From: Candidatus Nomurabacteria bacterium
Lineage (GTDB): Bacteria; Patescibacteriota; Minisyncoccia; Phycocordibacterales; UBA9973
DNA: 48,506 nt
Assembly: GCA_943348755.1 (NCBI GenBank)
Contig: CALQYS010000006.1
Coordinates: forward strand, 1 to 48,506
Direction of reading: 5' to 3'
A program made the position numbers and the translations under genes. Positions 26,658 through 36,125 of this stretch are shown here, piece by piece. The number at the start of each line of letters is the position of its first letter. Position 1 is the stretch's first letter. The notes under the pieces are model-generated. The model was not told the origin of the DNA, made no database searches, and saw only the letters and a list, made by a program, of their open reading frames with translations.

Positions 26658-27131
26658 ATGAATAAAAAAAGAAGTTTTTGGGAAAGATTAACAGGAAGTG
26701 TTCACGAAGAAGAATATGAAGAAACAAAAAAGGTTTCAGTTACGGTAAAAGGGGCTCGAGACAAAAAGCCTGACAACAATTGGATCGAGGAAGAAAATGA
26801 AGAAGCAGAACTAGCAATCGACGTTTATCAAACTCCGACTGATATCGTAGTGCAGACGATGACTGCTGGAGTTAAACCAGAAGATTTAGAAATATCAGTG
26901 GCTCGCGATATGATCACAATCAAGGGTCATCGTGAAGAGTCGAGAACAATAGACGAAGATAACTATTTCTCCAAAGAACTTTATTGGGGAAGATTTTCTA
27001 GAACTATATCACTTCCAGCTGAAGTAGAACCAGAAGAAGTGGAGGCAACGGAAAAACACGGACTTTTGACGATAAAAATCAGGAAAGTAGATAAGGAAAA
27101 GAAAAACAATATAAGAGTCAGATCAATCTAA
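26658..27131 (+). CDS. Hsp20/alpha-crystallin family small heat-shock protein
   Basis: AELAIDVYQTPTDIVVQTMTAGVKPEDLEISVARDMITIKGHR, KHGLLTIKIRK. Confidence 0.93.
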   Translation: MNKKRSFWERLTGSVHEEEYEETKKVSVTVKGARDKKPDNNWIEEENEEAELAIDVYQTPTDIVVQTMTAGVKPEDLEISVARDMITIKGHREESRTIDEDNYFSKELYWGRFSRTISLPAEVEPEEVEATEKHGLLTIKIRKVDKEKKNNIRVRSI

Positions 27132-27133
27132 TG

Positions 27134-27205
27134 TGCCTGGGGGCAGAATCGCACTGCCGACCTATCCCTCTTCAGGGGAGAGCTCTACTACTGAGCTACC
27201 CAGGC
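27134..27205 (-). tRNA. tRNA-Phe(GAA)
   Basis: Minus strand GCCTGGG...CTGAAGA anticodon loop...CCCAGGC-A. Confidence 0.9.
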
Positions 27206-27208
27206 GTT

Positions 27209-27472
27209 TTACTTCTTAAAATTCTGAATTATCTTATTAAGATTACTTAAATCACTTTTTGCTCCACCATATACGCCGATTAATTTATCCACATATGGCT
27301 GAATAAAGTAATATGCCCCTACCGCAGAACCAACAATCAATATCCAATATATTGCTCTCATAATACTTGCGTAGCGCATTCCACGTCTCATAGAATGCAA
27401 CATTTTATTGTTGTCTTCTACAAGTTTTACGCTCTTGTACAAAAGTTCTCTTTCTTCCGGAGACATAGACAA
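27209..27472 (-). CDS. Small membrane protein
   Basis: 87 aa, one TM (IYWILIVGSAVGAYYFI), conserved-looking N-terminal helix. Confidence 0.65.
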   Translation of the reverse strand: MSMSPEERELLYKSVKLVEDNNKMLHSMRRGMRYASIMRAIYWILIVGSAVGAYYFIQPYVDKLIGVYGGAKSDLSNLNKIIQNFKK

Positions 27473-27508
27473 ATACTAGCAAAAATAGATTTAAAAATCA
27501 AAACTTTG

Positions 27509-27580
27509 TGTCCTCGGCAGGAATTGAACCTACAATTACTCCTTAGGACGGAGTCGTTATATCCGTTTAACTACGAGGAC
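27509..27580 (-). tRNA. tRNA-Arg(CCT)
   Basis: Minus strand GTCCTCG...ACTCC-GTCCTAA-GGAGT...CGAGGAC-A. Confidence 0.9.
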
Positions 27581-27610
27581 ATTACAAGACAATAGTATAT
27601 GAGAGTCGGA

Positions 27611-27844
27611 TTAAAGTCCAAGCAACTTCACTATCAATGGTTTATTGAAACCGACAACCAAATCGTTGTCGATGATGATAACCGGCACACCCAGCTGCCC
27701 ACTTTTCTCTACTAGCTCCTTTCTTTTCTCTGGGTTTCCAGCAACATCATATTCTGTATATGGAATATTTTTCTCCTTAAAAAACTCTTTGGCCATGTGA
27801 CAGAAATGACAAGAAGGAGTCGAATAAATTACTACATTTTTCAT
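27611..27844 (-). CDS. Glutaredoxin-like protein
   Basis: VVIYSTPSCHFCHMAKEFF, GVPVIIIDN. Confidence 0.9.
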   Translation of the reverse strand: MKNVVIYSTPSCHFCHMAKEFFKEKNIPYTEYDVAGNPEKRKELVEKSGQLGVPVIIIDNDLVVGFNKPLIVKLLGL

Positions 27845-27936
27845 AAAATTAAAAAATTAATTACTAATTACCTATATTGTATCATACTTTCTTAAACTTG
27901 CCTAAAGATTAAAATAACGATATATTTCTTGAATAC

Positions 27937-28007
27937 GCGGCCGTAGTTTAGTGGTAGAACTGGTGCTTCCCAAGCATCGGGTGCGGGTTCGATTCCCGCC
28001 GACCGCA
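27937..28007 (+). tRNA. tRNA-Gly(CCC)
   Basis: GCGGCCG...GGTGC-TTCCCAA-GCATC...GCGGGTTCGATTCCCGC; one acceptor mismatch. Confidence 0.9.
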
Positions 28008-28011
28008 CAGA

Positions 28012-28395
28012 TTATTTAAACCAATTTTTCCAAAAAAACAAAAAGGAGAAGAACCCACCTGAATCTTTTTTAGGAACCACCGTGGAATTTTTATCATCTA
28101 CAACCACGATCAATCCCTCCCCTTCTTTAGCTAAACCAAACTTGTCACGAATACTTTCCTCTACCCCGCTGTCCGTCTTTAATTTAGCTATGTCAGAAGA
28201 TAATTTGACTTTTTCTTTTTGTAAATCTAAGACCCTATTTTCAGCTATTTTTTTATTCTCCGTAGTTATTGTCATTTTTCCCATAAAACCAACCACTCCC
28301 CAGACAAAAAATATCAGTAAAACACCTAAAATCACCAAAACTGGTCTGGAATACACTATGTTGCGAAAACCTCTTTTTGGTTGAAAACTTTTCAT
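28012..28395 (-). CDS. FtsB/DivIC-like septum formation initiator protein
   Basis: TM followed by coiled coil and GVEESIRDKFGLAKEGEGLIVVV; start at MKSFQPKRGF. Confidence 0.7.
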   Translation of the reverse strand: MKSFQPKRGFRNIVYSRPVLVILGVLLIFFVWGVVGFMGKMTITTENKKIAENRVLDLQKEKVKLSSDIAKLKTDSGVEESIRDKFGLAKEGEGLIVVVDDKNSTVVPKKDSGGFFSFLFFWKNWFK

Positions 28396-28414
28396 GATAT
28401 GGTAATATAAGTAT

Positions 28415-28528
28415 ATGCTTTTCAATAAAAAACATCAAAAGAAAATACAAGTGGCTTGGGCGGCTGTTAGTCTACTGATAATTATCAGTATGATTTTGCT
28501 TTACTCTCCCTTCTTTGGCACAAGATAA
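28415..28528 (+). CDS. Tiny single-TM protein, 37 aa (not in the ORF track)
   Basis: ATG at 28415: MLFNKKHQKKIQVAWAAVSLLIIISMILLYSPFFGTR*; basic N-terminus then hydrophobic helix. Confidence 0.5.
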   Translation: MLFNKKHQKKIQVAWAAVSLLIIISMILLYSPFFGTR

Positions 28529-28596
28529 TTTTAAAATAACTTTGCAAGAGCATCCTCCTTATGACCTAACGCAGCAAAGTTTGATTTTAAAGTTTT

Positions 28597-30414
28597 TTAT
28601 TTTTCCCCGCTCCGCATCATTTTCAAAAAGACATCTTGCGGAATGTTTACCCGGCCCCTTTCTTTCATCTTTTTCTTACCCTTCTTTTGTTTTTCACGAA
28701 GTTTCATCTTGCGGGTGATATCCCCCCCGTACATATGAGCAGTCACATCTTTTTTCATCCCGCTCAGTGTGCGAGAAGAAATAATACGCCCAAGTGCCTT
28801 ACCCTGGATTTTTAAAGTAAACATTTGCCTCGGCAAGAGACCTTCTAGTTTGAGGACGGATTCTTCGGCCTCAGTTTCCACTCTCTTTTTAGAAATAACC
28901 TTAGAAAAAGCGGGTACAACTTCGTCTGCCACCAATATATCAAGTCTGGTAACTTCTGCTTCACGCATTTCGGCCATTTCATAAGATATCGATCCATAGC
29001 CTGAGGTTGTGCTCTTCAATTCATCAAAAAAATTACGCATCAGTTCACGTAGTGGCATCCTCACTGATAAGGAAGAACGATTGTCTCCGAAATTTTCTGT
29101 TTCTCCCACTTCCCCCTCATGGTCAAACATAAGTTGCATTATGTTGCCTAGATATTCTACTGGCGTGATTATTTTCGCCTTCACCCACGGCTCGAAAACT
29201 TTCTGTATATTGCCATCGTCTGGGAAAAAATAGGGTGAGTAGATTTTTTCCCTTTTATTGTTGTTGTTTATTACTTCATAAATGATAGAAGGTGTCGTAA
29301 TGACCAAACTTAGATTAAATTCTCTTTTTAGTCTCTCAGTAATTATTTCCAAATGAAGCATACCAAGGAAACCGCAGCGGAATCCCCGACCGAGAGACCC
29401 AGAAGATTCCTCCTCATACGAAAAGGACGAATCAGAAAGTTTTAGCTTACCCAAAGATAGTTTAAGAATAGCAAAATCATCTGCATTCTCCGGAAACACA
29501 CTGGCCCATACCACCGGCATAGGTTGCATATATCCCGGGAGAGCTGGTAGAGGGTTCGCAGATTTGGTAATGGTATCTCCGACAGAAGCGATACCTGGTT
29601 TCTTAATGCCTGTAACAATATACCCTATTTCGCCCGAAGTAAGAGATTCCCGTACCGTTTCCTCTGGTGAGAAAGTACCCACTTCCAGCGCCGCGAATTT
29701 TTCATTGGATACCGCAAAGGTTAGATTATCTCCCTTTTTCACCTTACCATCGAGTACCCGCACGAATACGATGACACCTCGATGATTTGAATATTTAAAA
29801 TCAAAAATAAGCGCTCGTAAGATATTATCACCCGATAAATAAGTTACCACTGGGGCTGGAACACGTTTTATGATCTCTTGTAACAGATTTTCTACGCCTT
29901 CTCCTGTACGTCCCGATACTTCTAATATTTCTTCTGGCCGACAGTTTAAAAGCTTGATAACTTCTTCTTTGACTTCTGATATTCTAGCAAGTGGTGAATC
30001 TATTTTGGTAATAACTGGAATTATCTTCTTGCCTGTTTCTTGACCTTCCCCACGTGCCATGGCAAGCGTGGTAAGTGTTTGAGCTTGAACCCCCTGTGTT
30101 GAGTCAATCAGCAAAATAGAGCCTTCTACAGCCTTCAGAGCACGAGAAACTTCGTATGAAAAGTCTACGTGGCCTGGAGTATCGATTAGATTTAAAGCAT
30201 ATTTCTCGACGCCAAAAACGTATTCCATGCGTACCGGCTGCATTTTAATAGTAATCCCCCGTTCACGTTCCAGCTCCATGGAGTCGAGTACTTGATCACG
30301 CATTAGACGTTCTGGCACTGTATGTGTAATCTCCAGCATTCTATCCGCCAAGGTGCTTTTACCGTGGTCAATATGGGCGATGATTGAAAAGTTTTTAATG
30401 TTTTTTAGATCCAT
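28597..30414 (-). CDS. lepA: Elongation factor 4 (LepA)
   Basis: IAHIDHGKSTLADRMLE, DTPGHVDFSYEVSRAL, LepA-type C-terminus. Confidence 0.97.
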   Translation of the reverse strand: MDLKNIKNFSIIAHIDHGKSTLADRMLEITHTVPERLMRDQVLDSMELERERGITIKMQPVRMEYVFGVEKYALNLIDTPGHVDFSYEVSRALKAVEGSILLIDSTQGVQAQTLTTLAMARGEGQETGKKIIPVITKIDSPLARISEVKEEVIKLLNCRPEEILEVSGRTGEGVENLLQEIIKRVPAPVVTYLSGDNILRALIFDFKYSNHRGVIVFVRVLDGKVKKGDNLTFAVSNEKFAALEVGTFSPEETVRESLTSGEIGYIVTGIKKPGIASVGDTITKSANPLPALPGYMQPMPVVWASVFPENADDFAILKLSLGKLKLSDSSFSYEEESSGSLGRGFRCGFLGMLHLEIITERLKREFNLSLVITTPSIIYEVINNNNKREKIYSPYFFPDDGNIQKVFEPWVKAKIITPVEYLGNIMQLMFDHEGEVGETENFGDNRSSLSVRMPLRELMRNFFDELKSTTSGYGSISYEMAEMREAEVTRLDILVADEVVPAFSKVISKKRVETEAEESVLKLEGLLPRQMFTLKIQGKALGRIISSRTLSGMKKDVTAHMYGGDITRKMKLREKQKKGKKKMKERGRVNIPQDVFLKMMRSGEK

Positions 30415-30418
30415 AGAA

Positions 30419-32194
30419 TTAAATTATGCTTTTGAATCCTCCAGCTTGGAGATCCCATAATTTTTTATACAATCCGCTTTCTTTGTTTATAAGATCTTCA
30501 TGGATTCCATCTTCAATAATCTTTCCTTTTTCAATAACAATAATTCTATCCATCTCTCTGATGGTCGAAAGTCGGTGGGCAATGATGATAGTTGTTTTTC
30601 CCTTAATAAGTGTACGAAGTGCATCTTGAATTAAAGATTCAGAATGAGAATCCAGAGAAGAGGTAGCTTCATCAAGAATAAGAATAGGGGCATTTTTTAG
30701 GATAGCTCGAGCGATCGCGACCCGTTGACGTTCACCGCCAGAAAGTTTGACTCCCCTTTCTCCCACAAAGGTTTTGTAACCCCTTGGCAATAGATCGATA
30801 AATTCATCACAATGCGCAAGGTGGGCTGCAATTAAGACTTCCTCATCGGTCGCATCACGTCTACCATAACGTATATTTTCTAAAAGGGTTCGATGGAAAA
30901 GGGATGGATCTTGCGGGACAAAAGCAATCTTTTCTCGTAGATTTTTCTGAGAAATACTTGAAATATCAACCCCGTCAATCAAAACCCTCCCAGAAGTAAT
31001 ATTAAACAATCTCATGAGTAAACGAACAAAGGTAGTTTTGCCAGCACCCGAAGAACCGACGATAGCGATTTTCTGCCCCGTGGGAATCCTTAGAGAAAAA
31101 TTATCTAATATCTTAGAATTATTATTCTCATAAACATATGTAATATTCTCAAATATCACTTCTCCTTTTACACTATTTATTACTTTCTTTGAATTGTCTG
31201 AAATTTCATACGGGGTGTTTAATATAACAGCCATTTCTTCAGCATCAGCAAAACTTTCATAATATGCGCGGACAATGGCTCCAAAACTCCAAAGATTTTC
31301 AATTAAACGAAATAGATAATTTTGCAGTAAAATAATGACGGGCAAGGTTATGAGACCAAGTCTCCAATCGTTGAGAACAATCCAAAAAATGATGAATTCG
31401 GTAATAAATGAATAAAAACTCTCTATTGACTGAAGCCCTTCCCATAAATACCAATTAAAAAGAGACTTTTTCTTTTGCTCGTCTATAACTCCACCAACTT
31501 TTTCTTTTTCATATTCATGACCAGTAAATAATTGAATTGAGGGATGGTTCCCGATCGAATCAGCTAAAGCTCCTGTGGTTTTTGAATCAGCTTCTGAGGC
31601 AATAACGTCATATTTTAACTTGTAACGAATATAAATAAAAGCAGTAAGTAAAAATATCAAGCAAAAAACTGCCAGAATATAAGAATATTTGGGAAACAGG
31701 GTGTAAATAGCAATTATCGTACCGAAACTGCGCACGATAAGCGGTAACCCATCAACCATCATTCGATCATTAATTTTTTCAAAAGCTCTGGCATATTTAT
31801 TAATTCTCTGGGTCAGAGAACCGCTAAAATGATTAGCAAAAAAAGAATGAGAATGACCAATCATGTACGAAAAAGCTTGCTTGCGTAAACCAGCTATCGT
31901 TTGTGCTTCAAAATATGAAAGCGAAAAACCGGAAATTCTACGAAATAACCAACGAATTAAGTTTAGTGAAAAAACAAGGATAATTATGGACTTAGCCTCA
32001 GTCACGGAGGTAAAATTATTAGTACTCAAAACATTCCAAAGCGTCAGGTATTGAAACGGTATTAAAATATCAAAGGACGCAGCGGCAACCGTACAAACGA
32101 TCACAGAAAAAAAAGACGCCTTGTAGTGTCTAGCCACTTGCCAAAAATATTTAAGCACCAATCCTCGGTGCAAATTTGAATAATCCTTTTCCAT
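30419..32194 (-). CDS. ABC transporter, fused permease and ATPase
   Basis: IVGSSGAGKTTFVRLL, LSGGERQRVAIARAIL, ILDEATSSLDS; N-terminal six-TM domain. Confidence 0.95.
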   Translation of the reverse strand: MEKDYSNLHRGLVLKYFWQVARHYKASFFSVIVCTVAAASFDILIPFQYLTLWNVLSTNNFTSVTEAKSIIILVFSLNLIRWLFRRISGFSLSYFEAQTIAGLRKQAFSYMIGHSHSFFANHFSGSLTQRINKYARAFEKINDRMMVDGLPLIVRSFGTIIAIYTLFPKYSYILAVFCLIFLLTAFIYIRYKLKYDVIASEADSKTTGALADSIGNHPSIQLFTGHEYEKEKVGGVIDEQKKKSLFNWYLWEGLQSIESFYSFITEFIIFWIVLNDWRLGLITLPVIILLQNYLFRLIENLWSFGAIVRAYYESFADAEEMAVILNTPYEISDNSKKVINSVKGEVIFENITYVYENNNSKILDNFSLRIPTGQKIAIVGSSGAGKTTFVRLLMRLFNITSGRVLIDGVDISSISQKNLREKIAFVPQDPSLFHRTLLENIRYGRRDATDEEVLIAAHLAHCDEFIDLLPRGYKTFVGERGVKLSGGERQRVAIARAILKNAPILILDEATSSLDSHSESLIQDALRTLIKGKTTIIIAHRLSTIREMDRIIVIEKGKIIEDGIHEDLINKESGLYKKLWDLQAGGFKSII

Positions 32195-32241
32195 ATTTTA
32201 TATTTGTATGGAATTTAATTCTAGCAAGAAAAACCCTTAAA

Positions 32242-33921
32242 TCAAAGCCCTTCTTGGGAAGGAGCGATAATTTTTGCTCGCCAGAATTTGGTTCTGAAGG
32301 TCTCTAAGAGATATTTTAACTCTTCATTTTTGAGCAAATATAACACGACAACAGCTGCCATTATGCCTAGAATTCCAGATATCAAGCCTTGAAAGAAAAC
32401 TCCAATAAGAGTAGTCGTACCAAAAATCGGAGAAAATATATTTAATCCGACATATGAGACAAGTCCTAGAAAGAACGAAGCGCCCAGGCTTTGGAAAAAA
32501 GTTTTGGTAATAAAAGATTCGTCTGGCATGAAATCTTTTTTCACAAAGAACCAATGTAAGATGAAATTTAATATAGTACCAATAGAATACGCAAGTGGCA
32601 ACATTAATACTTCCGTACCAGGGATATCATTCACCTTGAACAAAGCCTCTATAAAGTATCGAAATATGGGAAAATTTTTAAAAAAATTAATTAACACGAA
32701 AGATAAAATTATAATCAAAACAGAGCAGGAGAAATTAACGATAAGGGGGCGTTTGGTATCACCTGTCGCATAATAAGAACGAGATAAGAGCGTTATCATC
32801 CCCTGAGCCAGAATTGAGACAGAAAAAATGGCCAAACAAGCTGCTACTAGACGAGTATTTTCCCAAGAAAAAGTACCGGAACCTAGTATTACACGCACTA
32901 TCTGAGCACGAACCACAATAAAAAGAAATATGATAGGTAGAGACCAAAAAACTATCGCCCGCGCAGCTGATTTTAGATGAATTCTGAATTCGTCCATTTT
33001 GCCCATAGATACAGATTTGGCTAAAGTTGGAAAAGCTGCCACTGCGTAAGAAATACCGATGATATTTAAGGGCACGGACTGAAGATTGAAAGCAAAATTA
33101 AAAACTGAAATAGAGCCACTTTTTAGAAAAGAGGCAAGAGCAATAATAGAAATGAGAGCAATATTGTTAAAAGAAAGCCCGAGCGTTCTCGGAAGAGAAG
33201 TTAGAACTGATTTTTTTATATCCGCATAATTAATTGAAAAAGAAAATTTAGGTGTAAACCCGCAAGATTTAGATGAGATAAATTGTATCGCGAAATGCAT
33301 AAATGCACCCAAAACTACTCCAAGAGCTAGTCCGTAAATTCCAAAGATCGGATATAAAAATACCACCCCGATAATAATGCCCAGATTATAGAAAATTGGA
33401 CTTAAGGCATACATAAAAAATTTACGAAAAAGTTGAGTAACTGTGCCAAAAAGATTAGAAAGCCCTAGGAGTATTGGAGATAGCAACATGATGCGTGATA
33501 GTACTATTAATTTACTCTGGAAAAATGGTGTAAAACCAGGGGCGATGAAAGGTACTATAAGGGGCATAAGAAAAAAAACAATAAGGGAAACAACAACCAT
33601 TACCAGAAAAAAAATAGTGAAAACATCGTTTAGATACTTTTGTGCTTCATCGGTGACTTTGTCACCATTCATCTTTGCTGTAACGAAAGGAATGAGGACA
33701 GTAATAGAAGCCAGTGATGCGATACTGATGAATATGAGGTCAGGCACGCGAAAAGCCGCATAATAGGCATCCAAAGATGGCGAAGGACCGATAAAATGCG
33801 CAATGGAACGATCACGAAAGAGAGCTAAAATTTGAGAGAGTAAAGTAAAAAAACCTAAAAGAAGTGCTGCCTGGTTTATATTTACAGATTCTTTACTAAA
33901 AATCCTAAATATTTTCTCCAT
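32242..33921 (-). CDS. murJ: Lipid II flippase MurJ (MviN family)
   Basis: Polytopic; ALFRDRSIAHFIGPSPSLDAYYAAFRVPD and MviN pattern. Confidence 0.9.
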   Translation of the reverse strand: MEKIFRIFSKESVNINQAALLLGFFTLLSQILALFRDRSIAHFIGPSPSLDAYYAAFRVPDLIFISIASLASITVLIPFVTAKMNGDKVTDEAQKYLNDVFTIFFLVMVVVSLIVFFLMPLIVPFIAPGFTPFFQSKLIVLSRIMLLSPILLGLSNLFGTVTQLFRKFFMYALSPIFYNLGIIIGVVFLYPIFGIYGLALGVVLGAFMHFAIQFISSKSCGFTPKFSFSINYADIKKSVLTSLPRTLGLSFNNIALISIIALASFLKSGSISVFNFAFNLQSVPLNIIGISYAVAAFPTLAKSVSMGKMDEFRIHLKSAARAIVFWSLPIIFLFIVVRAQIVRVILGSGTFSWENTRLVAACLAIFSVSILAQGMITLLSRSYYATGDTKRPLIVNFSCSVLIIILSFVLINFFKNFPIFRYFIEALFKVNDIPGTEVLMLPLAYSIGTILNFILHWFFVKKDFMPDESFITKTFFQSLGASFFLGLVSYVGLNIFSPIFGTTTLIGVFFQGLISGILGIMAAVVVLYLLKNEELKYLLETFRTKFWRAKIIAPSQEGL

Positions 33922-36042
33922 TTATTTTGGCTTTTTGGTTGTTGGGGTAGGAGTGGAAGCAGTAGTTGAACTTTTGAAAGAATCAGCATACTTCTTTAAA
34001 TCTGTATTGGTAGGAGAAATAGATAGGGCCTTCTGCGCATAGTTAAGAGCTAGAACGTTATCACCCCGACTCTTTGCTATTTGAGAAAGAATTACGTAAG
34101 CATCGATATAGTCGGGTTTAAGGGTAAGGGCAGCATTGGCATAATCTTCTGCTTCTTTTGTTTTTTGATTAGCGACAGATACGATGGCCATACTGAGCTT
34201 AAGCCCTGGATTGTTTGGGTTAAGAGTGGAAGCTGTTGTATACGCTTCAATAGCCTTACTATAAGCGTCTTTAACTCCAAGTGAAGCGAGCTTCTGATAT
34301 ACAGCGCCAAGTGACTGGAAGTTTAAATAATTTGTAGGATCATAGGTCGTGGCTAGTTGTGCCCCGCTTACTGACTGCCCCAGACTTGATTGTAAACTGG
34401 CTTTATCTGCTTCAGATAAAGTAGCAGCATCCTTGCTGGCTAGAGAATTCAATTTGACAAGATATATTTGTGCATATGTACGAAAATACAAATCATTCTG
34501 GTAGAGTGTCAGAGCCTTGCTTATAGAAGCTTCGGCTACTGGTATAGAGGGAGCTGTTATTGCCTTTCCAAAATAAGAGACAGAAACAAGACGCTCTATA
34601 TACCTAAACGAAATAGCCGCAGTCCCGATCAATACAAGAACGATAAATAATATAGAGAAGAAACTTTTCCTGTGATCACTTAAATATGACAGAACAATTT
34701 CTCCTTTATGGTGACTAGACGAAGAGAGTCCTATGAATACCCCAGCGAAAGCAAGAGCTAGTAAAAATATAACTGCCCCGGTTGAATAGAAAAAGCAGGA
34801 TACAAATAAATAGAGAGACAAAACAAAGAAAGCCATCGTTTCCCAGTTTACGCCATTTTTAATGCTAGAAAAAATAGATTTTATGCCACTGGTTATAAAC
34901 ATAATGAAAAAAATAAGAAGCATGAGTATGCCGAGAAGTCCAGTGGTGACAGCAAGGGTCGGTAACAATCCCGAGCCAGAATTAAAGGAAACATCCCAAA
35001 AATCGTTGCCATTTATTGTTTGATTTATAACAAGAGGCTTGTACATAGCCCAGGCGCTTGAAAACTTGTTCGGACCCACGCCAAACAAAAGATGATCTTT
35101 TAGGGCTGACCGGGTGACCCCCATCGTAGCTGAAAAAGAAGGACCAACTTCGGTGTTTTGTATACCTAGACTGTTTGGTAATATTCCTCCGATGAAATTA
35201 CCAGACATAAAGAATAAAAGTGTTATCATTATGATGACAAAAGAAAATACAGGGAAACTATTCTTGCCATGTTCAGCACCCGAAACACCCTCCGACTCCT
35301 TTGCTTTAGAAGCAAGAGAGACTTTGTAGACAAAAATGATTAGTGCAAAGATTCCCAAGAGTTCCCAGACAAACTGGAAATTAACTGCTGCCACCATTAC
35401 CATGGAAAATATGGCTAATATTTGAAGCAGCCATCTCTCGACTCTTGTGGTTGGGAAAAATTCAACCACCAAAAGAGACATAAAGCTTAGAAATCCGGCG
35501 AAAATGCCAAACGCATTCCAGGAACCAAGAAGATTGTCTGTCTTTGAGGCCAAAACCCCCAAAGATAGAAAATTTGTTATAAACATTGGGAAAAATAAAC
35601 GAATACTTTGAAAGACTAAAACAATAGCACCCGAAAGTATTGCTCCAAATAAAACTATTTTGGCCTTCCTTGGGTCTCGTAAAACAATAGAAGACATAAG
35701 CATTAAAAGGAAAGCAGAAAAAGTAAACCAGAAAGTACCGATATCAAACATTGTACCAAAAAAAGAAACCTGTGGAACTTTTACTAAAAAGGCTGATAAC
35801 AAAAATGCCAAAACAATCCCCCCGCCGGCAAGTAAAGTGGCAGACCTGGGAAGAATTATTTTACCATCAAAAAATCTGGCCAAACACCAACAAATAACAC
35901 ATACGGTAAGCCCTACTACCAAGAGCAACCCCTTTGAAGTCTCAACTGGAATATTAGTGAAAGGTAAAAAGAAGAATGGAAGTAATACTATTACTAAAAA
36001 TAAAGAAACAAAAGAAACCCGATCAAAAATATTTGTTTTCAT
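33922..36042 (-). CDS. Polytopic membrane protein with C-terminal TPRs, O-antigen ligase-like
   Basis: About 10+ TM segments; FGVGPNKFSSAW loop; TPR units (DAYVILSQIAKSRGDNVLALNYAQKALSISP). Confidence 0.65.
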   Translation of the reverse strand: MKTNIFDRVSFVSLFLVIVLLPFFFLPFTNIPVETSKGLLLVVGLTVCVICWCLARFFDGKIILPRSATLLAGGGIVLAFLLSAFLVKVPQVSFFGTMFDIGTFWFTFSAFLLMLMSSIVLRDPRKAKIVLFGAILSGAIVLVFQSIRLFFPMFITNFLSLGVLASKTDNLLGSWNAFGIFAGFLSFMSLLVVEFFPTTRVERWLLQILAIFSMVMVAAVNFQFVWELLGIFALIIFVYKVSLASKAKESEGVSGAEHGKNSFPVFSFVIIMITLLFFMSGNFIGGILPNSLGIQNTEVGPSFSATMGVTRSALKDHLLFGVGPNKFSSAWAMYKPLVINQTINGNDFWDVSFNSGSGLLPTLAVTTGLLGILMLLIFFIMFITSGIKSIFSSIKNGVNWETMAFFVLSLYLFVSCFFYSTGAVIFLLALAFAGVFIGLSSSSHHKGEIVLSYLSDHRKSFFSILFIVLVLIGTAAISFRYIERLVSVSYFGKAITAPSIPVAEASISKALTLYQNDLYFRTYAQIYLVKLNSLASKDAATLSEADKASLQSSLGQSVSGAQLATTYDPTNYLNFQSLGAVYQKLASLGVKDAYSKAIEAYTTASTLNPNNPGLKLSMAIVSVANQKTKEAEDYANAALTLKPDYIDAYVILSQIAKSRGDNVLALNYAQKALSISPTNTDLKKYADSFKSSTTASTPTPTTKKPK

Positions 36043-36125
36043 GGGTTTAATTATACTATAACCCCACATCTAATCACAAGTTAAAAAGATGAAAAAGGTG
36101 TTGATAAGTGAATAATTTATATAAT

